DNA of 64,000 nucleotides from Pelagibacterium sediminicola. Lineage in GTDB: Bacteria; Pseudomonadota; Alphaproteobacteria; Rhizobiales; Devosiaceae. The number at the start of each line of letters is the position of its first letter. The stretch's first letter is position 1. The stretch lies in the NCBI RefSeq assembly GCF_003390885.1, contig NZ_QMEL01000009.1, positions 34,471 to 98,470 on the forward strand. The letters are read 5' to 3'. Below the pieces are notes generated by a model. It made no database searches. It was not told the DNA's origin and saw only the letters and a list, made by a program, of their open reading frames with translations. The position numbers and the translations under genes are program-made. Positions 58,233 through 64,000 of the stretch are shown in pieces.

Positions 58233-60182
58233 ATGAATGACGAGTTCCTGAAATCGCTGAAAAATATCGAAGCGCCGGCCCCCTCCGTTGCCGCACGGGA
58301 ACGCGCGCTCGATGCGGCAATGACGGCGTTCGATGCGGTTCACGAGGGCGAAGGGGAAACGCAGAGCGAAAAAAATGCGCGGCCCGTCCAAGGTATCGGG
58401 TGGGGCGAGCGTCTCAGGTCCATAACTTCCGATTGGAAAAGGAATTGGACCATGGATATCCGCATCCCCCTCGGTGCCACGTTCGTCGCCATTCTCGTCG
58501 TGCCGATGGGCTGGTATTTCATGAACCAGACGGCGCTGACGCCTGTCGATCTTTCGCTGCCCACCCCGCCGCCGATCGAAAAGGCGCAAGAGGCGCCGGT
58601 GGCTGAAATGGAGGTTGCCGACGCCCGGACCCGGCAGGCCGAGCAGCTTGGCGCCGCGCCACAGCCTGCCCCCGCTCCGGTGCCGATGCGGGATATGGCG
58701 TTCGAGCAGCAGGCGGTGAGCCCTGCGCTTGCGAGGGCGCCGATGGGGAGCGCAGTGTACAGCCCCTATCCGGGCGGCGACCGGTTTACGGCGTTCGACG
58801 AGGGCGGGGTCAAGTTCACGGCAAATGAGCCCGTTTCGACCTTCTCGATCGATGTTGATACCGCATCCTACGCCTATGTGCGGCGCTCGCTCGAAATGGG
58901 GCAGGTGCCGCCGGCCGAGGCGGTCCGGGTCGAGGAACTGATCAATTATTTTTCCTATGATTACGCCGCGCCGGAGGCGGGGGGCGATCCTTTCACGCCC
59001 ACCATAGCGGTGCATCCTTCGCCCTGGAACGCCAACAGTCGGCTGGTCCATATCGGGATCAAGGCGGAAAATTTCGATATCTCCGAAGTGCCGCCCGCCA
59101 ATCTGGTGATGCTGATCGATACGTCCGGCTCGATGGACGAGCCCGACAAGCTGCCGCTTTTAAAGCGTGCCTTCACGCTTTTGGTCAACGAGATGGGGCC
59201 GGACGATACGGTCTCGATCGTCACCTATGCGGGCAGCGCCGGGGTGGCGCTCGAGCCGACCAGCGGGAGCGAGAAGGCAAAGATTCTCGCGGCGCTCGAA
59301 ACCCTCCAGCCGGGCGGCTCGACGGCGGGCGCGCAGGGGATCGAGGCGGCCTACAGGCTTGCCGAACAGGCAATGGTCGAGGGCGGGACCAACCGGGTGC
59401 TGTTGGCCACGGACGGGGATTTCAATGTCGGGATTTCCGATCCCGATGGCCTTGAGAGGGTGATCGAGGCTGAGCGCCAAAAAGGTGTTTTCCTTTCGGT
59501 CCTGGGGTTCGGCATGGGCAATTACAACGATGCCGTCATGCAGTCTCTCGCCCAGGCGGGGAACGGGAACGCGGCCTATATCGACAGCTATTCGGAAGCG
59601 CGCAAGGTACTGGTCGAGGAGTTGGGCGGCACGCTCATGACGGTGGCCAAGGACGTCAAGGTGCAGGTGGAGTTCAACCCCGCAACGGTCTCGGAATACC
59701 GGCTGATCGGATACGAGACCCGCGCGCTCGCCCGCGAGGATTTCAACAATGACGCGGTGGATGCCGGCGATGTGGGGGCGGGCCATTCAGTGACCGCGAT
59801 CTACGAGATCGTGCCCGTGGGCGCGCCCGGCTCGGCCGATCCGCTGCGCTATGGCGAGGACGCGGTGGCGGTGCCCGGGGACGATGCCGAATACGGTTTC
59901 CTGAAAATCCGCTACAAGGCGCCGGGCGCCGATGTAAGCGAGCTGATCGAGGCGCCTATCCCGGTTGCGGGGCAATATCAGGTGATGAGCGATCTGCCCG
60001 AAGACATGCGGTTTGCCACAGCGGTAGCCGCGTTCGGCCAGAAGCTGCGCGGCTCGGGCTATCTGGCCGGAATGGATTGGGACGCTATCCGGCAACTGGC
60101 CCAGTCGGGCAGAGGGGAAGACGAGACCGGGCGGCGGGCGGAGTTCATCCGGCTGGTCGATATCGCGGCGAGCCTCGAATAG
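58233..60182 (+). CDS. Membrane-anchored von Willebrand factor A protein (YfbK-like), ECF sigma partner
   Basis: 649 residues. Residues 1-72 are cytoplasmic and helical (MNDEFLKSLKNIEAPAPSVA), reminiscent in size of short anti-sigma domains; one membrane helix follows (about 76-97; IPLGATFVAILVVPMGWYFM), then a Pro/Ala linker, the N-terminal vWF_A-associated domain (about 180-280; FSIDVDTASYAYVRRSLEMG, RVEELINYFSYDY), a VWA domain with MIDAS motif DTSGSMD near residue 296, and a C-terminal DUF3520-like domain. Known as YfbK-type proteins of uncertain role. The bulk is expected to be periplasmic. Confidence 0.9.
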   Translation: MNDEFLKSLKNIEAPAPSVAARERALDAAMTAFDAVHEGEGETQSEKNARPVQGIGWGERLRSITSDWKRNWTMDIRIPLGATFVAILVVPMGWYFMNQTALTPVDLSLPTPPPIEKAQEAPVAEMEVADARTRQAEQLGAAPQPAPAPVPMRDMAFEQQAVSPALARAPMGSAVYSPYPGGDRFTAFDEGGVKFTANEPVSTFSIDVDTASYAYVRRSLEMGQVPPAEAVRVEELINYFSYDYAAPEAGGDPFTPTIAVHPSPWNANSRLVHIGIKAENFDISEVPPANLVMLIDTSGSMDEPDKLPLLKRAFTLLVNEMGPDDTVSIVTYAGSAGVALEPTSGSEKAKILAALETLQPGGSTAGAQGIEAAYRLAEQAMVEGGTNRVLLATDGDFNVGISDPDGLERVIEAERQKGVFLSVLGFGMGNYNDAVMQSLAQAGNGNAAYIDSYSEARKVLVEELGGTLMTVAKDVKVQVEFNPATVSEYRLIGYETRALAREDFNNDAVDAGDVGAGHSVTAIYEIVPVGAPGSADPLRYGEDAVAVPGDDAEYGFLKIRYKAPGADVSELIEAPIPVAGQYQVMSDLPEDMRFATAVAAFGQKLRGSGYLAGMDWDAIRQLAQSGRGEDETGRRAEFIRLVDIAASLE

Positions 60183-60232
60183 CGGGATTGTCTTTGGCGG
60201 AAGGTGTCGGTTCCGACGCCTTCCTCTTCTCC

Positions 60233-60330
60233 CCTTCGCTACCCCGGCCTTGAGCCGGGGTCTATGCTTGAAGATCCGCGGAAGTGGATGGTTCGCTGTG
60301 GGTCCCGGGTCGAGCCCGGGACAGCAAGAG
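60233..60330. repeat. Short palindrome pair, family D copy 3
   Basis: ACCCCGGCCTTGAGCCGGGGT and, after about 40 bases, GTCCCGGGTCGAGCCCGGGAC with AGCAAGAGG. The loop and arm bases differ from the other copies but the pairing and spacing are kept. Between the vWA gene and the convergent dioxygenase gene. Confidence 0.78.
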
Positions 60331-60338
60331 GAGAGGTT

Positions 60339-61292
60339 TCAATCGATGGGCTTCAGCCCTGCCTCGATCTGGGCGCGCCTGGGCTCGAGGAACGGGGGCA
60401 GGGCGAGGCTTTCGCCGAGCGTTTCCATCGGCTCATCGACATCGAAACCGGGGTCGTCGGTAGCGATCTCGAAGAGGATGCCGTTGGGCTCGCGGAAATA
60501 GAGCGAGGTGAAATAATAGCGCTCGACCTCGCCGGAGGTTTGCAGCCCTGCCTGCATGGTGCGGGCGATCCATTTGTCGAGCTCGTCCTTGTTGGGCGTG
60601 CGGAAGGCGACGTGATGGACGCCGCCCGCGCCGGGGCGGGCAAAGGGCAGATCGGGCTCGACCGCCACGTGAAGCTCGGCGGAGGCGCCGCCATCGCCCA
60701 TGGCAAAGACGTGAATTTCACCCTGTTCGGCGGTGGCCGGGTGGGTGCGGACCTTGCGCATGTTCATGACGATCGTCAGCACCGGTTCGGAGCGGCGCAG
60801 ATCGGGAACGCTCATGGTGATGGGGCCGAGGCCCTTGATCTGGCGTTCGGCGGGCACGGGGCCCCTGGCCCAGGGGTGGGCGCCGCCGGCGCGCGTATCG
60901 TTGACCAGGCGCAGGCGCTGGCCTTCGGGGTCCTCGAAATCGAGCGACATGTGCCCGGCCCGCTCCGCGATCTCGGAGACGGCGACGCCATTGGCCTCAA
61001 GATGGGACTTCCACCATTGGAGCGAGGATTCGCCTTCGACGCGGAACGCGGTGCGCACCACCGAATGGGTGCCGCGCTGTTCGGGAGCAGTCGGCCAGTC
61101 GAAAAAGGTGATGTCGGAACCGGGAGAGGCTTTGCCGTCGCCATAAAAGAGATGATAGGCGGTGGTATCGTCCTGATTGACGGTACGCTTGACCAGCCGC
61201 AGGCCGAGGATTTTGGTATAAAAACGCAGGTTTTCGCGCGCGTTGGCGGTGACGGCGGTGAGGTGATGCAGTCCGGTAAGTTCGAGCGCCAT
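60339..61292 (-). CDS. VOC-family ring-cleaving dioxygenase (MhqO/LinE-like)
   Basis: 317 residues with two glyoxalase/vicinal-oxygen-chelate modules. Metal-ligand positions fit His in [18 protein letters not shown], His in [10 protein letters not shown] and Glu in [13 protein letters not shown]. Members of this group include hydroquinone-type ring-cleavage enzymes (MhqA/MhqO, LinE). Substrate not deducible; often linked to quinone or electrophile stress. Single gene, GGGAGG near the start. Confidence 0.87.
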   Translation of the reverse strand: MALELTGLHHLTAVTANARENLRFYTKILGLRLVKRTVNQDDTTAYHLFYGDGKASPGSDITFFDWPTAPEQRGTHSVVRTAFRVEGESSLQWWKSHLEANGVAVSEIAERAGHMSLDFEDPEGQRLRLVNDTRAGGAHPWARGPVPAERQIKGLGPITMSVPDLRRSEPVLTIVMNMRKVRTHPATAEQGEIHVFAMGDGGASAELHVAVEPDLPFARPGAGGVHHVAFRTPNKDELDKWIARTMQAGLQTSGEVERYYFTSLYFREPNGILFEIATDDPGFDVDEPMETLGESLALPPFLEPRRAQIEAGLKPID

Positions 61293-61379
61293 TTCGGCCT
61301 CCCATCCTTGGTTGATGTGTCGGCAAGGCGAGGAAAAAAGCGTGATGCTTTCTCCGCCCTGCCGCTGTGTTCGTTCGCG

Positions 61380-61489
61380 TCTAGAGCCTTTCCTGTTTTG
61401 ATGGAATCAAAACAGGGTCTCTAAGTCTTTGATTTATCGCGTTTCCGAACCGAATAAGTGGTAGCCACTTATTCTGGAAACGCTCTAAC
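61380..61489. repeat. Imperfect palindromic element, family E
   Basis: Bounded by TCTAGAGCCTTTCCTG and GGAAACGCTCTA, with inner hairpins CCTGTTTTGATGGAATCAAAACAGG and GAATAAGTGGTAGCCACTTATTC. It resembles the widespread intergenic mosaic repeats of Hyphomicrobiales (AGAGCGTTTCC type). One copy in the window. The rest of the gap from 61490 to the tRNA shows no gene. Confidence 0.75.
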
Positions 61490-61668
61490 ATAGGGGCGGC
61501 GGGCAAGGACCAAAACCGTGGCCAAGCGAATTGATTATCCAAAATCCACGAACACCGCCCCACGCCACATTCCGGGCCCGCTGCCCCATCGTTCCGCTTG
61601 ACAGACCCGCCCGCTCTCCATAAGAAGCGCCGTGCCGCTCCACCCTAAATAGCGGCCATGCCTTTCGG

Positions 61669-61745
61669 GGCGGAGTAGCTCAGCTGGTTAGAGCAGCGGA
61701 ATCATAATCCGCGTGTCGGGGGTTCAAGTCCCTCCTCCGCTACCA
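61669..61745 (+). tRNA. tRNA-Met (CAT), elongator type
   Basis: 77 bases including an encoded CCA. Arms: acceptor GGCGGAG/CTCCGCT, D arm GCTC...GAGC, anticodon stem GCGGA/TCCGC with loop ATCATAA (anticodon CAT at 61703-61705), T arm GGGGG-TTCAAGT-CCCTC, discriminator A. The D arm and acceptor fit elongator Met better than initiator; tRNA-Ile2 with the same anticodon cannot be excluded by eye. The integrase downstream suggests this gene is the attachment site of an integrated element. Confidence 0.93.
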
Positions 61746-61768
61746 TTGACCCTTTAAAATCAATGACT

Positions 61769-61898
61769 TAGCAAGGGTGTTGCTCTGGTAGCAGCCAGAA
61801 ACTAAGCTAGCACAGGTCTGGCACAGGCCATTTCCCCTCATTGAAATCATTGAGTTTTCTGGATGTGCTGGACCGCGAGGTAGCACATTCTTAGCACG
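61769..61898 (+). promoter_or_regulatory. Phased TAGCAC repeats between tRNA and integrase (candidate arm-type sites)
   Basis: Copies of TAGCAC or near forms start at 61769 (TAGCAA), 61789 (TAGCAG), 61808 (TAGCACA), 61819 (TGGCACA), 61881 (TAGCACA) and 61892 (TAGCACG), with an inverted copy at 61864 (TGTGCTG). Two pairs are exactly 11 bases apart, one helical turn. Located where integrase arm sites or excisionase sites would be expected. Confidence 0.55.
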
Positions 61899-61935
61899 GT
61901 TCGGCTACCTCCATGATGCAAGGGGTGCGGGGTCC

Positions 61936-63192
61936 ATGAACTCAAATTTTTCACAGCCATATTCGGTCTATCGCAGGGAAGGCACCACCAAGTGGTGGGT
62001 GCGGTTTTCGATCAAGGGTGAAGGTCAGATCAGGCGTTCGCTGGAAACGGCTGATGAAGCCGAGGCACGTCATAAAGCCCATGAGATCTGGTATGAGGCG
62101 CAATACCGAGCCAAGAATGGACTGAAGGCCAGGCCCAGCTCATTCGCCAAGGTAGCCGAGGAGTTCATTGCGCTGGTTGAACGCGAAGCCGAACGCGGAG
62201 AGCGTTCAGCCCATCATGCCCGCGATATTCCACCTGTCGTGCAGCGCTATTTCATCCCTTATTTCGGCACCAAGGACATCAGCGCGATTACCGAGGCCGA
62301 CATCGAGAAATATCTCGAATGGCGCAAGGAGTATTGGCTGACAGGACCGGGAGCCGAAATCAGCCACATCACCTATGAGCGCAAAGGCAAGACCATTAAA
62401 CGCCCGCTTGGTGAAAAGCGCATGCCAACGGTCAGCAGGCAGAAATCGGAAACTGTGACCCTACGCCAGCTTTTCCGGCAGGCAGTTAAGTGGGGTTATA
62501 TGAACAACGGGCAGGTGCCCGATATTGCCATTGCCAAGCCCGGCAAGCCCAACCACAGGCCCAGCTTCGAGCCACAGGAATTCAAGAAGCTGATCGACAT
62601 GAGCCTGAAACGGCTTTCCGATCCTGATATCCACGAGCACCTGCGCTGGGATCGCACGATCTTGCACTCACAGATCATGATCGCAGCCTATACGGGTATG
62701 CGGCCAACCGAGATGAAGAACCTCAACTGGGGTGATGTTCTGGGTTATCGCGAGGGGCGCAAACTTCCCATTGGAAAACGCGACATTCGATTGCGGGTGC
62801 ATGGCAAGGCCAAGAGCCGGACTTTCGTGCCACAGGAAGCGGCATTGCCGTGGTTTGATCGGCTATGGGATTTCTGGGTCAAGAACATGGAGAAGCCGCC
62901 CAAGGACAGCGATCCGGTCTTTGCGACACGCGAGGGGAAGCGGCTCGGTTCGACCAAAAAGGCCCTGGCCGAGTTGCTCAAGGCGTGTGACCTGTTGGTC
63001 GATTATCGCGGTGTTCGCCGCACCTCATACTCGTTCCGGCACTATTACATCAGCCAGCAGTTGGCCCATGGCGTTGATGTGTTTCCGCTTGCCCGGAATA
63101 CCGGCACCAGCCCCGATATGATCCACAAGTTCTATGGGCAGGTCACCAACGAGCGGATGAAGGACCATCTGCGGCCCGAGTGGCGAGATTGA
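61936..63192 (+). CDS. Tyrosine recombinase / integrase of a tRNA-Met-associated element
   Basis: 418 residues. An N-terminal AP2-like/SAM-like region (about 1-130; TKWWVRFSIKGEGQIRRSLE) and a catalytic domain with Arg in IAAYTGMRPTEMKNL, Lys in VHGKAKSRTFVP, the box II segment YSFRHYYISQQL (Arg-His present, the first His replaced by Tyr as in many phage integrases) and the Tyr nucleophile in MIHKFYGQVT. Lies 190 bases past tRNA-Met in the same direction. No recombination directionality factor is seen. Confidence 0.94.
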   Translation: MNSNFSQPYSVYRREGTTKWWVRFSIKGEGQIRRSLETADEAEARHKAHEIWYEAQYRAKNGLKARPSSFAKVAEEFIALVEREAERGERSAHHARDIPPVVQRYFIPYFGTKDISAITEADIEKYLEWRKEYWLTGPGAEISHITYERKGKTIKRPLGEKRMPTVSRQKSETVTLRQLFRQAVKWGYMNNGQVPDIAIAKPGKPNHRPSFEPQEFKKLIDMSLKRLSDPDIHEHLRWDRTILHSQIMIAAYTGMRPTEMKNLNWGDVLGYREGRKLPIGKRDIRLRVHGKAKSRTFVPQEAALPWFDRLWDFWVKNMEKPPKDSDPVFATREGKRLGSTKKALAELLKACDLLVDYRGVRRTSYSFRHYYISQQLAHGVDVFPLARNTGTSPDMIHKFYGQVTNERMKDHLRPEWRD

Positions 63193-63199
63193 CTTTGGC

Positions 63200-63676
63200 T
63201 CATTCGCGAGAAGCCTGGTATTCTTGGGCTTTCTCGATCAAATTAAGGTAGGTGTATCGTTCAGAGCTGGCCACAGGATGGGTGCTATAAACGAGACGAA
63301 TGAAGTCGTTCCAATACAGCTTCTTCGTGATGTCAATGATGTGGTCTAGAGAAGCTTTTTCCTCCGGTTGCAAATCGAGCCGGTCAACTCCTTTTCGCAG
63401 GGAGAAAGTTTTCTTCGGCTGCCCATACATATTTGTGCCAGTCACAACGGCAAAGGTCTTGGGATCGCCCGATATTTCGTTCTCGACATCCCGAACAAAC
63501 GGTCCGTAGTTGTCGAAATACCACCGGATCGGGCTAATCTGTTGGCGGGATTTGATAGCGCTATGCCAATCTGCCAGATAAATCATCTTTGTCAGACGCG
63601 CGTTGGATAGCTCGTCATGCAGCCGTTCAGGATAGTTCGCAATAATATAGGCAATGATGTCTCTGAGCGCGCCCAT
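63200..63676 (-). CDS. Panacea/SocA-like (DUF4065) protein, putative antitoxin
   Basis: 158 residues. LTKMIYLADWHSA near residue 29 and the C-terminal DFIRLVYSTHPV fit the Panacea domain found in SocA and GepA-type proteins, antitoxins to many unrelated small toxins. AT-richer than the core genes, consistent with transfer. It shares one base with the small gene at 63676-63882 on the same strand, which is the candidate partner. Convergent with the integrase, eight bases apart. Confidence 0.75.
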   Translation of the reverse strand: MGALRDIIAYIIANYPERLHDELSNARLTKMIYLADWHSAIKSRQQISPIRWYFDNYGPFVRDVENEISGDPKTFAVVTGTNMYGQPKKTFSLRKGVDRLDLQPEEKASLDHIIDITKKLYWNDFIRLVYSTHPVASSERYTYLNLIEKAQEYQASRE

Positions 63677-63882
63677 TAGAGTTGAAGCCCCTCCACTTCG
63701 CTGGGTTCGGGGATGTGATCCCGCAGCGTGTCCACCATCTTTCCAAAATCTTCAGACGAAAATTGAAGCTCGTTCTTCAGCATGTCTTCCGAAAAGGCTT
63801 CTGGATCACGCGCTTCCACGACAATGACGGCAACTGCCGTTCCAGAAGCATTGTCGATGCGCTTAACAGCGTATAATACCAA
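63676..63882 (-). CDS. Small hypothetical protein, possible toxin partner of the Panacea protein (start may be disrupted)
   Basis: 68 residues from a TTG: AVKRIDNASGTAVAVIVVEA then an acidic helical tail (EDFGKMVDTLRDHIPEPSEV). No family recognised and no clear membrane helix. Stop and the following start overlap in TTAATG-type fashion with the Panacea gene, implying one operon. The TTG start has no ribosome-binding site and lies seven bases beyond an IS630-type transposase stop, so the true 5' end may have been removed by that insertion. Confidence 0.5.
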   Translation of the reverse strand: MVLYAVKRIDNASGTAVAVIVVEARDPEAFSEDMLKNELQFSSEDFGKMVDTLRDHIPEPSEVEGLQL

Positions 63883-63888
63883 CGGCTG

Positions 63889-64000
63889 TCATGATTGACC
63901 GATATGCGCCCAGTCGCGCATTCCTATAGAGGTGATGGTTTGGGGCTGGTCGATGAGGTTGTTCCAGGCTTGGCAGGCAGCGTCGATGATGGCGTCGTAG
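63889..64000 (-). mobile_element. 3' end of an IS630-family transposase gene (continues outside window)
   Basis: Read on the minus strand, the last 111 bases encode YDAIIDAACQAWNNLIDQ, then PQTITSIGMRDWAHIGQS and a stop. This AWN-LI-P-I-SIGMRDWAH pattern is the usual C-terminus of IS630 (DDE_3) transposases. The terminal inverted repeat should lie within the next few tens of bases, overlapping the start of the small gene at 63676-63882. Confidence 0.8.

Noticed and set aside
60204..61424. 406-codon plus-strand frame opposite the VOC dioxygenase
   Set aside because: Antisense shadow; includes the repeat and has no recognisable domain.
61669..61745. tRNA-Ile2 (lysidine-modified CAT) instead of tRNA-Met
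   Set aside because: tilS in the window makes it worth asking, but the arms and loop ATCATAA agree better with elongator tRNA-Met; a tRNA classifier would settle it.

Overview
The window is a high-GC chromosomal segment of an alphaproteobacterium of the order Hyphomicrobiales, most like the Devosia/Pelagibacterium group. Four things point there: the ruvB-ybgC-tolQRAB-pal-cpoB-tilS-ftsH order, the presence of CtrA, ChpT, SciP and FlbD, a Caulobacter-like fliF-fliG-fliH-fliN-flbD order, and many short extragenic palindromes. The genus is inference; no search was run.

Bases 1-13,168 hold the 3' part of ruvB, the Tol-Pal envelope operon (ybgC, tolQ, tolR, tolA, tolB, pal, cpoB), tilS and ftsH, then a soluble tandem-PAS chemoreceptor and a methyltransferase. 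Bases 13,273-24,617 hold glmM, an outer-membrane protein, a purine permease, serC-serA (serine synthesis), a DMT exporter, purA and a large membrane protein of unknown role.

Bases 24,626-34,386 are a thiamine region: thiBPQ (minus strand) behind a TPP riboswitch, a divergent thiamine diphosphokinase whose start lies antisense to that riboswitch, a CNNM/CorC-type protein, rpoH, a second TPP riboswitch in front of a lone ThiY-like binding protein, and rluD facing a small membrane protein with overlapping start codons. sdaA (serine breakdown) follows.

Bases 36,240-55,540 are a flagellar and cell-cycle block: fliI-fliJ, ctrA, a CheY-like regulator with chpT, flhA, flbD, fliN, fliH, fliG, fliF, sciP, flgD and fliK. 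Candidate CtrA boxes precede fliI, fliF and sciP, a near-consensus sigma-54 promoter precedes fliK, and seven GANTC (CcrM) sites lie between fliI and ctrA. Regulators and targets of the CtrA/FlbD flagellar hierarchy are thus side by side.

Bases 55,932-61,292 hold mnmA, a small membrane protein, an ECF sigma factor coupled to a membrane von Willebrand A protein, and a VOC dioxygenase. An elongator-type tRNA-Met(CAT) at 61,669-61,745 marks the edge of an integrated element: a tyrosine recombinase with helically phased short repeats in front of it, a Panacea/SocA-like protein with a small partner, and the tail of an IS630-type transposase at the window end. At least five families of extragenic inverted repeats (about 14 copies) fill most of the longer intergenic gaps.
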